This document shows positions 1 to 7,432 of a DNA stretch of 19,079 nucleotides, one piece after another (the stretch's first letter is position 1; every line of letters starts with the position of its first letter). The notes beneath the pieces were generated by a model. That model made no database searches. It was not told where the DNA came from and worked only from the letters and a program-made list of their open reading frames with translations. Origin of the DNA: CAG-917 sp051883555 (lineage in GTDB: Bacteria; Bacillota; Clostridia; Christensenellales; CAG-917); NCBI GenBank assembly GCA_051883555.1, contig JBJETY010000084.1, positions 1-19,079 of the forward strand, written 5' to 3'. The translations under genes were made by a program, and so were the position numbers.

Positions 1-186
1 ATATATTTAGATGAATTCTACGGAACGAAAGACGCTTCCGATTATGAAAAAGCAACCGAAATCGTATGGCAAGCCATGTTGCAACTCAGAAAAGAATTGA
101 ACGAATACGTGGAAAAGGTCAACCCGAAACTTGCGGCAAAACATAAAAAAGAAATGGAAAAAAAGGCAAAGGAACTCAATGGTTAA
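1..186 (+). CDS. plsC: Probable 1-acyl-sn-glycerol-3-phosphate acyltransferase, C-terminal end (partial)
   Basis: The open frame enters from the left edge and ends at TAA 184-186, giving 61 residues that begin IYLDEFYGTKDASDYEKATE and end in a lysine/glutamate-rich helix. No catalytic motif lies inside the window because the HX4D and EGTR motifs of this family are N-terminal. The identification rests on two things: the tail resembles PlsC C-termini (an FYG-type segment followed by an amphipathic helix), and the position just before ispH-rpsA matches the cmk-plsC-ispH-rpsA order common in Clostridia. PlsC makes phosphatidic acid from lysophosphatidic acid at the membrane. The stop overlaps the ispH start (ATGGTTAA), so the two genes are probably cotranscribed and translationally coupled. 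The product name is inference; that this is a coding tail is nearly certain. Confidence 0.55.
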   Translation: MYLDEFYGTKDASDYEKATEIVWQAMLQLRKELNEYVEKVNPKLAAKHKKEMEKKAKELNG

Positions 187-2455
187 TCTTGCTAAGAACG
201 CAGGTTTTTGCCCCGGGGTAAAAAATGCGGTTGATACGGCGTTGCAAACGGTAGAAAAGTCTATCAGTGTTAAAATGTTCGGAGATATCATTCATAACGA
301 AGAAGTTTGCGGATATCTGAAAGAAAAAGGCTTAAAAAGCGTTTATTCCATTGATGAAATCGATAGTAACGATACCGTCGTAATCCGTACGCACGGAGCT
401 TTGAAAGAAGATTTAGACAAAATCGGCAAAATTGCGGGAGCAGTCGTTGATTGCACGTGTCCTTTTGTAAAAAAAATACATAAAATTTTGGACGAAAAGA
501 CTGCAAACGGATATACCGCCGTAATAATCGGAGACTCGGCTCACGATGAAGTTAAAGCCGAGCTTTCTTATTGCTGTAAAAACGGTTTCGTTTCCGACGA
601 CTTTGATGAAATTGTCAAAATCATAAATTCTTCCGAAAATGATAAGTTTGTAGTGGTTGCTCAGACTACTTTTGACCGTTCACGCTTTGAAATTATTGTT
701 GAAAAATTAAAAAAATGGGCAAAAGGTGGGCATAAAACAGTTGAGTTTTTTAATACAATTTGTTATACTACAAACGCAAGGCAGGAAGAGGCTTTAAATT
801 TATCCGAGTCTAACGACGCCGTTGTAGTAGTTGGCAGTAAATCGAGCGCAAATACCGTTGCTCTTTACAATATTGCAAAATCTGTCAACAAAAACGTATT
901 TTTTATATCGAGTTTAAGCGAATTTTCGTTTAACATAAATCAATTTCGTAGCATAGCAGTTCTTGCAGGGGCGTCGACTCCTTCGTGGCTGCTTTTGGAG
1001 GTAGTTAACGCTATGAGTGAAACTCAAAAAACCGCTGAAATGGCGGAAAAGAAATCTGTGAAATCAAAAGAGGCAACTTCACAGCCAAAAAAGGTAGCAA
1101 AAACCGAAGATACCGAAGATAACCTTACGATGGACAAAGTTATGGATAACTTAAAAATGCCTGTTTACAAGGAAGGTAAAAGGGTAGAATGTAACGTTAT
1201 CAGCGCAGATGAAAACGGAATTAAGGTCCAAATCGGTGGTAAGAAAGACGGCTTTATTGTTAAGGACGAAGCCTGCTATAATAAAGAATATAACCCGGCT
1301 GATTTTAAAGCCGGCGACACTATAGAAGCTAAGATTCTTACAAACGAAAAAGACGGCGTTTATCTTTCAAAAAGATTGATTGACGCTGAACGCATTGAAG
1401 ATGAAGAAGCTGAAAAAGCTTTGAATGCCGGTGTATTTACATTGGAAATGAACGAAGTTGTAAAAGGCGGTTTAAGAGGCAGAATGGGCAGCTACGTAGT
1501 ATTTGTTCCTGCATCGCAAATTACAACGAAATACGTTAAGAATCTTGAAGATTACAAGGGTAAGAAGTTACGTCTTGTAGTTATGCCGCCTAAGACAAAG
1601 GAAGGAGAAGAGGAAGCTAGCGATAAACCGGCCAAAAAGTCAAAATATATTTTCGCTTCTCAAAGACTTGTTTTAGAGCGTGAAAAGAAAGAAAAGGAAG
1701 ACGCTTTTTGGGAAAGCATTCACGTTAACGACATTGTAACGGGAAAAGTAAAACGTTTTACTTCTTTCGGTGTGTTTGTAAACGTAAGAGGTTTTGATTG
1801 CCTTTGCCATATTACCGAAGTTAGCTGGAATAAAATTACCGACGCTTCAACAGTTTTGAAAGCTGGCGAAAATTACGATTTTGTTGTTTTAAAAATGGAT
1901 CGCGAAACAAACAAAATTTCGCTCGGCTACAAACAACTTCAGAAAAAGCCTTATGAGATTGCCGCAGAGAAATATCCTGTCGGTTCAATCATAAAGGGTA
2001 AAGTTGAAAGAATTTTCCCATACGGCGCATTTGTTTCAATCGACGACGGCGTAGACGGATTGGTTCACGTTTCTCAGATTGCACATTCATGGATTAAGAA
2101 TGCAAACGAAGCTTTAAAAGAAGGACAAGAAGTCGAAGCAAAAATTATAGGTTTTGAAGATAACCGTATTACGCTTTCGATTAAGGAATTGTTGCCACCG
2201 CCTGAAGAAACGGAAATTGCTGAAGGCGAAGAAAAGAAGCCTAGAGCAAAAAAAGCCGATGGCGAGAAGAAAGAGAAGAAAGCTAAGAAGGCAGAAAAAA
2301 CCGACGAACTTCGCGAATGGCGCTCTGATGATAGCGGAACAACGCTTGGCGAGCTTCTTAAAACGTTTGAATTCCCTGTAGATGAAGAAGCTCCGGCTCC
2401 TAAAAAGAAAGCCGCTCCGAAAAAGAAAGAAGCTGCTTCTGCTGATGCTGAGTAA
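179..2455 (+). CDS. ispH-rpsA: Fused 4-hydroxy-3-methylbut-2-enyl diphosphate reductase / ribosomal protein S1
   Basis: A 758-residue two-part protein. Residues 1-280 are IspH, the [4Fe-4S] enzyme of the last MEP-pathway step (HMBPP to IPP and DMAPP). The cluster cysteines C11 (GFCPGV), C94 (CTCPFV) and C195 (NTICYTTNARQEEA) are present, as are substrate residues H39, H72, H122, E124, S223 and N225 and the GASTP loop near 264-268. A lysine-rich linker (281-330) leads to four S1-type OB folds at about 331-402, 415-500, 514-585 and 600-670. Of these, the third (FTSFGVFVNVRGFDCLCHITEVSW) and fourth (YGAFVSIDDGVDGLVHVSQIAHSW) are the clearest. The C-terminal 85 residues are Lys/Ala/Glu-rich and probably disordered. 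The ATG at 179 is preferred over the in-frame ATG at 131 because AAAGGA at 168-173 sits five bases upstream and the family begins with this MVNLAKNAGFCPGV segment. The fusion is known in Clostridia. The S1 half may bind RNA or act on the ribosome; whether the halves are separated after translation is not visible. Confidence 0.95.
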   Translation: MVNLAKNAGFCPGVKNAVDTALQTVEKSISVKMFGDIIHNEEVCGYLKEKGLKSVYSIDEIDSNDTVVIRTHGALKEDLDKIGKIAGAVVDCTCPFVKKIHKILDEKTANGYTAVIIGDSAHDEVKAELSYCCKNGFVSDDFDEIVKIINSSENDKFVVVAQTTFDRSRFEIIVEKLKKWAKGGHKTVEFFNTICYTTNARQEEALNLSESNDAVVVVGSKSSANTVALYNIAKSVNKNVFFISSLSEFSFNINQFRSIAVLAGASTPSWLLLEVVNAMSETQKTAEMAEKKSVKSKEATSQPKKVAKTEDTEDNLTMDKVMDNLKMPVYKEGKRVECNVISADENGIKVQIGGKKDGFIVKDEACYNKEYNPADFKAGDTIEAKILTNEKDGVYLSKRLIDAERIEDEEAEKALNAGVFTLEMNEVVKGGLRGRMGSYVVFVPASQITTKYVKNLEDYKGKKLRLVVMPPKTKEGEEEASDKPAKKSKYIFASQRLVLEREKKEKEDAFWESIHVNDIVTGKVKRFTSFGVFVNVRGFDCLCHITEVSWNKITDASTVLKAGENYDFVVLKMDRETNKISLGYKQLQKKPYEIAAEKYPVGSIIKGKVERIFPYGAFVSIDDGVDGLVHVSQIAHSWIKNANEALKEGQEVEAKIIGFEDNRITLSIKELLPPPEETEIAEGEEKKPRAKKADGEKKEKKAKKAEKTDELREWRSDDSGTTLGELLKTFEFPVDEEAPAPKKKAAPKKKEAASADAE

Positions 2456-2472
2456 TTGATTTTATAAATAAT

Positions 2473-2500
2473 AAACCTATCGAAAGATAGGTTTTTATTT
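2473..2500 (+). terminator. Intrinsic terminator of ispH-rpsA
   Basis: Stem AAACCTATC (2473-2481), loop GAAA, perfect complement GATAGGTTT (2486-2494), then a T-rich tail. It begins 17 bases after the rpsA stop, so it closes the plsC-ispH-rpsA transcript. Confidence 0.9.
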
Positions 2501-3416
2501 ATTTAAAGATATCTTTTTATTTAATGAAAAATGGTAGTTAAAGTAAAATTATAATTAGAAAAATGTAATTATAATAAAAGCATAAATTATATTTAAATAT
2601 AATTATGTAAATAAAAATTTATCTAAAAAATTGTAAGGCTGTTAAAATGTTTTGTTAATCATATTTAAGAAGTATAATTATAAAATAGAGTTTTTATTAA
2701 ATAAATTTTTAATTTTAACTTACGTTTTTTTTTAAACTATAAATCAGATTTTAAGTTTATACAAACATTTTGTCGACACTTAAAAAATACTTAAAATTTG
2801 CGTAATTTGATTAAATGAGTTTTTATCAAAAAAAATTATCTAAATTTTAATTAATAAATTTAAATTAAATTTCCTCATCGCTTGAAAGCAAGTTAAAGTT
2901 TAGACATAATTATAATACTATATAAAACTAATAAAGTGACGAAACATAACAAAACAATATGGTATAGCTCAAGTAAAATAAATAGACAAAAAAAACAAAG
3001 CTTTAAACTTTGTTTTTTTATTAAGACCGATTTAAATGATAGCCATACATATCATAAATCAATCTTTTAAGTGCCTAAATTTTATCATATAGAAATTTTA
3101 AAATCAATACTTTTTTAAAAAAATATTTAAAAATTTCATTTAATTTAAAATATTTTTTATTACAATATCGATTCCTTCGTTTAATTTAAACGATTGCGTC
3201 ATAAATATAATAAGATGTTTTTTTTATAAATTCCGAATTTTTATAGACTTCGTATATATAAACTCCAGTTATCAGACGTTTTATTGCTAAAATTTACTTT
3301 AAACTTAAATTCATTTTATAGAAAGTTGTTGCAAAATTTTATGCGGATTATGTTTGCAATTAGCGATCGTTGAATTAGCGATAGTGTTTGTCAAACCAGG
3401 ATTGCAAGAAAAAATA
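2501..3416. other. Long AT-rich intergenic gap without recognisable genes
   Basis: This region lies between two convergent units: ispH-rpsA ends to the left and rnhA ends to the right. I see no open frame with a ribosome binding site and no recognisable RNA. It is very rich in A/T runs. The only clear structures are the hairpin at 2991-3017 and a short direct repeat AATTAGCGAT near 3359-3382. No strong terminator lies immediately after rnhA. Confidence 0.7.
2991..3017. terminator. Bidirectional terminator-like hairpin in the convergent gap
   Basis: AAAAACAAAG (2991-3000) pairs with CTTTGTTTTT (3008-3017) around a seven-base loop. The right arm runs into a T-tract on the plus strand, and the A-tract at 2988-2995 becomes a T-tract on the minus strand, so it could work in both directions. 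It could stop leftward transcripts from proC-rnhA about 400 bases after rnhA, or a short unrecognised rightward transcript. The AT-only lower stem is weak. Confidence 0.55.
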
Positions 3417-3866
3417 TTAAAGCGTATGTTTTGCTGTTTCATGTCTTGCGAGTTCGTCACAGCGATTATTATATAGATTGTCGGCGTGACCTTTTACCTT
3501 TAAAAAGTTCACGTCATGTATTGACGTTAAAGATAAAAGTTCGATCCAAAGTTCTTTATTTTTGACAGGCGATTTTGAGGCGGTTTTCCAATTGTTTGCT
3601 TGCCATGACGATATCCAGTTTTCTTTGAATGCATTGACCACGTAAGCCGAATCGCTGAACAAATTTACTTTGCACGGCATTTTCAACGATTTAAGAGCGT
3701 TTATTACGGCAAGCAATTCCATTTGATTGTTTGTCGTCGATTTTTCTCCGCCGCTCAATTCTTTCATTTTGTCATTGCAAAGTAAAATTGCACCCCAACC
3801 GCCGGGGCCCGGATTTCCGCTGCAGGAGCCGTCCGTATAAATTGTTACTAAAGGTTTATTATCCAC
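3417..3866 (-). CDS. rnhA: Ribonuclease HI
   Basis: A 149-residue protein of normal RNase HI length; it cuts the RNA strand of RNA-DNA hybrids. The four acidic catalytic residues are visible: D12 (YTDGSCSGNPGPGGWG), E50 (TTNNQMELLAV), D72 (LFSDSAYVVNA) and D137 (NNRCDELAR). H127 in KVKGHADN is the conserved flexible-loop histidine. A basic-protrusion-like stretch lies at about 81-105 (WISSWQANNWKTASKSPVKN), as in E. coli RNase HI. The start is GTG at 3866, preceded by GAGGAA at suitable spacing inside the end of proC. The first eight bases (GTGGATAA) contain the proC stop, so translation of rnhA is very likely coupled to proC. No terminator follows directly; the hairpin near 2991 is the nearest candidate. 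Confidence 0.95.
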   Translation of the reverse strand: MDNKPLVTIYTDGSCSGNPGPGGWGAILLCNDKMKELSGGEKSTTNNQMELLAVINALKSLKMPCKVNLFSDSAYVVNAFKENWISSWQANNWKTASKSPVKNKELWIELLSLTSIHDVNFLKVKGHADNLYNNRCDELARHETAKHTL

Positions 3867-4656
3867 GGCTTAATTCCTCAGAACGACGTTTGCATTTTGC
3901 TATTCCGCTGCGTATAATTCCGTTTAAATCATCATTTTTGAACGAATTGACGGCTTCAATCGTAGTGCCGCCCTTTGAACATACGGCGTCAATTAATTCA
4001 TCAATACTCTTTGGGCTGTTTTCAACCATTTTACAAGCTCCGATTATTGTTTGCAAAGTTAAAGTTTTTGAAGTTTCTGCTGTCAGACCGCCATCGATTC
4101 CGCCTTCTATCATAGATTTAATAAACATATAGACGTAAGCCGGACCGCTTCCGCTAACGGACGTTACGGCGTCAAACAACGATTCGTCAAGTTCTACGGT
4201 TTTTCCGAAAGAATTGAAAAGGTTGAACAAAAATTCTTTATTTTTAAAATCGCCTTTAAAAGCAAGCGCGCTCATTCCTTCGCCGAGCATAGCAGGTGTG
4301 TTAGGCATGACTCTGACAAAATTGTGTTTACCTAAGTTTTTTTCAAGAGTGGATATTGTAATGCCTGCCATAATCGAAATTATTGTTTCGGCTGAAACCG
4401 ATTGTTTAACGTCTTCGAAAACGAGGGGAGCGATTTGCGGTTTTACTGCAAACAGAATATTTTCGGAATTGCTTGCAACTGTTGCATTATCGGTTGTTGT
4501 AGTAATTCCGCATGCAGCGAAATTTGCGAGTTTTGTTTCGTCTTTATCGCTGATAATTATCTCAGCAGGAGTTAAAAGTCCTTTTAAAGTTCCGCTGATT
4601 ATTGCCGACGCCATGTTACCTGCGCCGATTACGCCGAGTTTAAATTTTGTGTCCAT
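3859..4656 (-). CDS. proC: Pyrroline-5-carboxylate reductase
   Basis: A 265-residue enzyme catalysing the last step of proline synthesis: NAD(P)H-dependent reduction of pyrroline-5-carboxylate. The Rossmann motif GVIGAGNMASAI is at residues 8-19, AVKPQ at 70-74, and the dimerisation/substrate region VSGSGPAYVYMFIKSMIEGGIDGGL at 167-191. The family signature around KGGTTIEAV is at 228-236. I chose the ATG at 4656 because GGAG sits six bases upstream; the in-frame TTG at 4668 overlaps that ribosome binding site and is unlikely. It is first in a two-gene unit with rnhA, overlapping by eight bases. A possible promoter (4689-4717, minus strand) overlaps the tRNA-Trp promoter, which faces the other way. 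Confidence 0.95.
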   Translation of the reverse strand: MDTKFKLGVIGAGNMASAIISGTLKGLLTPAEIIISDKDETKLANFAACGITTTTDNATVASNSENILFAVKPQIAPLVFEDVKQSVSAETIISIMAGITISTLEKNLGKHNFVRVMPNTPAMLGEGMSALAFKGDFKNKEFLFNLFNSFGKTVELDESLFDAVTSVSGSGPAYVYMFIKSMIEGGIDGGLTAETSKTLTLQTIIGACKMVENSPKSIDELIDAVCSKGGTTIEAVNSFKNDDLNGIIRSGIAKCKRRSEELSRG

Positions 4657-4683
4657 AATATTCTCCAAATTGGTTTTATTTAT

Positions 4684-4712
4684 TTGACTTTATATTTTCT
4701 ATATAATATAAT
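4684..4712 (+). promoter_or_regulatory. Promoter of tRNA-Trp
   Basis: TTGACT (4684-4689), a 17-base spacer, then TATAAT (4707-4712) form a near-consensus vegetative promoter. The predicted start would be about 4719, four bases before the mature tRNA 5' end. Confidence 0.8.
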
Positions 4713-4717
4713 ATTAA
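4689..4717 (-). promoter_or_regulatory. Possible proC promoter
   Basis: On the minus strand TTAATA (4717-4712) and TATAAA (4694-4689) are 17 bases apart, about 33 bases before the proC start codon. The -35 matches the consensus at four of six bases and the region is AT-rich, so chance matches are easy. It overlaps the oppositely oriented tRNA-Trp promoter. Confidence 0.35.
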
Positions 4718-4722
4718 GGCTT

Positions 4723-4797
4723 AGGGGAGTGGCTCAATGGTAGAGCAGCGGTCTCCAAAACCGCTGGTTGCGTGTTCGAATCGCGTCTCCCCTGCCA
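4723..4797 (+). tRNA. tRNA-Trp (CCA anticodon)
   Basis: Cloverleaf with acceptor stem AGGGGAG/CTCCCCT, discriminator G and encoded CCA at 4795-4797. The anticodon stem GCGGT/ACCGC encloses the loop CTCCAAA, giving anticodon CCA. The T-arm carries TTCGAAT. It is a single-gene transcript with its own promoter and terminator, placed between two minus-strand units. Confidence 0.97.
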
Positions 4798-4826
4798 AAA
4801 CATCTCTTTCGGGATGTTTTTTATTT
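4797..4826 (+). terminator. Terminator of tRNA-Trp
   Basis: AAAACATCTC (4797-4806), loop TTTC, GGGATGTTTT (4811-4820), then a T-rich run. The hairpin starts at the final base of the CCA end. Confidence 0.85.
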
Positions 4827-5099
4827 TGCTTTTTTTGGCACGTAAATTTATTTAAATTTCGTGCAAATTTACTGACTTAATTTTTAGTTGTTTGATTTGC
4901 GTTTTTGTGCGTATTGAGACTCATCATTGATTTAAGCAATTAAAAATTAAATGTTTTATTAAAATTAAATGCTTTATTTTTTCTTATTTAAGATTTAGAT
5001 TGTTTTCTATCTGAAAACAAATAAATTGAGATGAACATTTGCATTGAGCAATTAATAACACATGCGCCGAGTTTACGCAATTTTGCTTTTTGCAAAGAA
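4827..5099. other. AT-rich spacer with an 18-base tandem duplication
   Basis: No gene is seen between the tRNA-Trp terminator and the terminator of the PadR-type gene. It contains an 18-base unit (AAAATTAAATGTTTTATT) at 4943-4960, repeated directly at 4961-4978 with one mismatch. It also has a small hairpin TTGTTTTC/GAAAACAA at 5000-5020 with no T-tract. Confidence 0.65.
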
Positions 5100-5128
5100 C
5101 AAAATCGGCAAAAACGCCGATTTTTTGT
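5100..5128 (-). terminator. Terminator of the PadR-type membrane regulator gene
   Basis: AAAATCGGC (5101-5109) pairs with GCCGATTTT (5115-5123) around a short A-rich loop. It lies about 20 bases beyond the stop codon of the minus-strand gene. On the minus strand the arm runs into TTTTGTTCTTTG. It has T-runs on both sides and may also stop rightward transcription. Confidence 0.75.
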
Positions 5129-5145
5129 TTGCAGAATTTTGTTAT

Positions 5146-7065
5146 TTATTGTACGTGATATTTTTTGCTATTAAACAATAATCCGTGATATATCGGCATA
5201 AATAGGAGAGTCGTAAGCAACGTGATAGGGACAACAATAGGCTCGATAACGCTCTTCGGATCGTTTACGTCTGCACCTACAATAAAGAAACCTATCAAAA
5301 GTACGATAACCGATAACTCTAAAAACAGCATTGCGGCATTCAGCATTGCATATCTGAAATTAAATTTCGGAGATACTCGTTTATTAGGTTTAACGAAATA
5401 CGTAATAAGCGGAATCAGATATAATCCGACGCCCAATGCAACGGCCGCTATAAACAAATTCTGATGCACAATCTTAAAGCACGTGCTCCAAAGTATTGCA
5501 AGCAATACTAAGTAGGTTGCAAGCGACAATATGTTGCTGTCGCGTCTTAATTTGTTTACGTAAACGAAATTGCCGTAATAGTATTGCTGTGATTCCGATT
5601 TATCGTAAGGTTTTAAATTGAAACCTTTTGAATAAAGTCTGTTTTGAAGTACCGCGTCCTGATAAACAGGTCTGTCTATATCTACTTTTTCAGGCGGTTG
5701 ATTGATTTCGGAAGTGGTAAGACCGTCAAAGAAATCGACGTAAGGTGCGTCGGATTTTTCAAATTCGAAATTGCCTTCGAGTTTAGGGGTGACAAAACTC
5801 GTTGCATAATCTTTCTCTTCCTGATTGCTATCTTCGACTGTCTGACTCTTGTTTTGGAGTTGACGTTCTTTTGCAGCGCGTTCCTTTTCTTCCAAAACCT
5901 CTTTTAAAGTTCTGTTTCTGGCTTCGCTGACTAAAACTTCATTTTCTTGTTTTTGCGGATTGTTTCTGAGTTCCGCAAAATGTCTGCCTTCGGCGTCGTC
6001 GATAACGGAAAAAATCTTAAGCATACCGCCGCGAGCAGGGAGCTCTTCGTTTTGTGAATTTTGCGAATTTAACAGAGCCGCTTCTTTTCTGGCTTTAATC
6101 ATGTTGTCCAATCTTTCGTCAAACGTATTTCCGAAAAATGCTATTCTGGTGTCAAATTGTTCGTTGTCTTGTGCGGCTGTTTGATTTATGCTTTGTTCAT
6201 TCCCGTTTAAACCTTGCGCAGATTGCGAAACGTCTTCTATAGCGACAGACACTTGTTCGGTTTTAGTCCCAGAAATATCTTTATCGATTGATTCGTTAAA
6301 GATATTGTTATTTGTCGTTTCAACTGTTACCGTATCTGCGGCAACGTTATAAAACTCGTTTTCTTGAGATTGAGTTGCGATCTTGTCGGCATCGCTTAAA
6401 GTTTGTTCAATTGAAGGTTGCTCAATTGAATTGTTGCTTTCGGCAGTTTCGATTTTGTTACAGTCCGTGTCCGCATTTTTAGTTTCGTCAATGTAAATTT
6501 TAGAAGGATTTTTTATTGCAGATTCTTCTAAAAACGAAATTTCCTTATCGCTTAAATATGCGCCGTCGTTTTGCGGAATTATACACATTCCGCTTTGAGC
6601 GGGATCTAAATATTTATAGACGATTTTTTCTTTATATACGACTTTCTTTTCTTCTTTTTGTTTGGTGTAAGGGCGTAGTTCGTCTGCGTTAAACGGAGCA
6701 GTGCGGGTTTCGAAATCGAATTCGTCCTTTGAAACAAGTTTATCTAAAATCGTACGCGAATATTCATATTCGTTTTTTTCTTTATTTAAATAATTTTTTC
6801 CTTCTTCCGTTAAACGGTAATAACGTCTTTGTCCGCCGCCTGTAATTTCAGGGTCGCCTGCGTATGAAGAAATAAGGCCTGTTTTTTCAAGCCTTTTTAA
6901 ACAGCTGTAAAGGGTAGCTTGTTTCAGCTTATAACGACCTTCGCTTTTTTCTTCGATTTCTTTTAAAATGTCGTATCCGTAACGGTCACCGTCGGCAAGC
7001 GAATTTAAAATTATTGTAGTTACGTTGCCGCGGATAAGGTCACTGTTGACAGATGAAATATCCAT
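5146..7065 (-). CDS. PadR-type regulator with long disordered linker and four-helix C-terminal membrane domain
   Basis: A 639-residue protein, far longer than ordinary PadR regulators (about 100-180 residues). Residues 7-90 form a PadR winged helix: SDLIRGNVTTIILNSLADGDRYGYDILKEIEEKS, then LKQATLYSCLKRLEKTGLI, then a wing with GGGQRRYYRLTEEGKNYL. Residues about 100-505 are hydrophilic, low-complexity, rich in Glu, Asn, Gln, Ser and Lys, and have no recognisable fold. From 511 on, four hydrophobic segments (about 511-531, 535-557, 572-596, 607-630) predict a membrane domain ending FNSKKYHVQ. The ATG at 7065 has AGGT just upstream and gives the usual PadR N-terminus. A promoter (7082-7110) and an inverted repeat upstream fit autoregulation. 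The sequence supports a membrane-held DNA-binding protein; the signal it senses and its targets are unknown. It is the only gene of its transcript. Confidence 0.85.
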   Translation of the reverse strand: MDISSVNSDLIRGNVTTIILNSLADGDRYGYDILKEIEEKSEGRYKLKQATLYSCLKRLEKTGLISSYAGDPEITGGGQRRYYRLTEEGKNYLNKEKNEYEYSRTILDKLVSKDEFDFETRTAPFNADELRPYTKQKEEKKVVYKEKIVYKYLDPAQSGMCIIPQNDGAYLSDKEISFLEESAIKNPSKIYIDETKNADTDCNKIETAESNNSIEQPSIEQTLSDADKIATQSQENEFYNVAADTVTVETTNNNIFNESIDKDISGTKTEQVSVAIEDVSQSAQGLNGNEQSINQTAAQDNEQFDTRIAFFGNTFDERLDNMIKARKEAALLNSQNSQNEELPARGGMLKIFSVIDDAEGRHFAELRNNPQKQENEVLVSEARNRTLKEVLEEKERAAKERQLQNKSQTVEDSNQEEKDYATSFVTPKLEGNFEFEKSDAPYVDFFDGLTTSEINQPPEKVDIDRPVYQDAVLQNRLYSKGFNLKPYDKSESQQYYYGNFVYVNKLRRDSNILSLATYLVLLAILWSTCFKIVHQNLFIAAVALGVGLYLIPLITYFVKPNKRVSPKFNFRYAMLNAAMLFLELSVIVLLIGFFIVGADVNDPKSVIEPIVVPITLLTTLLFMPIYHGLLFNSKKYHVQ

Positions 7066-7081
7066 ATTATTACCTACGATA

Positions 7082-7110
7082 ATCTTATCAAACCGTTATG
7101 AAAAAGTCAA
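7082..7110 (-). promoter_or_regulatory. Promoter of the PadR-type gene
   Basis: Minus strand: TTGACT (7110-7105), a 17-base spacer, TAAGAT (7087-7082), about 17 bases before the start codon. The -35 is near consensus and the -10 matches four of six bases. Confidence 0.6.
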
Positions 7111-7115
7111 TAATT

Positions 7116-7160
7116 TATAGAAAGTACGTTATAAATTGAGATTTTAGAGAGTACTTTATA
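7116..7160. promoter_or_regulatory. Inverted repeat upstream of the PadR-type promoter, candidate operator
   Basis: AAAGTAC (7121-7127) and GTACTTT (7151-7157) are perfect inverted repeats. Flanking TATA bases extend the match on both sides with one unpaired G. The half-sites are centred about 30 bases apart and the element lies just upstream of the -35 box. PadR-family proteins bind inverted repeats and often control their own genes. Assignment as its operator is inference. Confidence 0.35.
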
Positions 7161-7392
7161 TGTTTGAATGAGTTTAAATAAAATGAATTTTAAAACTAAT
7201 TTTATTGATTGTAAAATGCTAAGTACGCTAAATTCAACTCAAAATAACTCCTTGCATTGTTAACTTTAAATTTGTAAACAAAAATTTAAAAAACGTATAG
7301 CAGTACATATAGCAGTGTAAAAGCTGTCCGAATTATATCTACACAAAAATTTTTCCAATCTGAAACGAGTTACGTTTTTTCAAAGTTTCGAG
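7161..7392. other. AT-rich intergenic spacer
   Basis: Together with the operator/promoter region this makes a 352-base gap between the recombinase gene and the PadR-type gene. I see no open frame, tRNA or strong hairpin in this part. Confidence 0.6.
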
Positions 7393-7432
7393 AAAAAAAG
7401 ACGAAACCTTATAAATTTTAATCGGTTTCGTC
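7393..7432 (-). terminator. Terminator overlapping the 3' end of the recombinase gene
   Basis: On the minus strand GACGAAACC (7432-7424) lies within the last codons, before the TAA at 7420-7418. It pairs perfectly with GGTTTCGTC (7408-7400), which is followed by seven T residues. The 15-base loop contains the stop codon, so the terminator shares sequence with the coding end. Confidence 0.85.
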
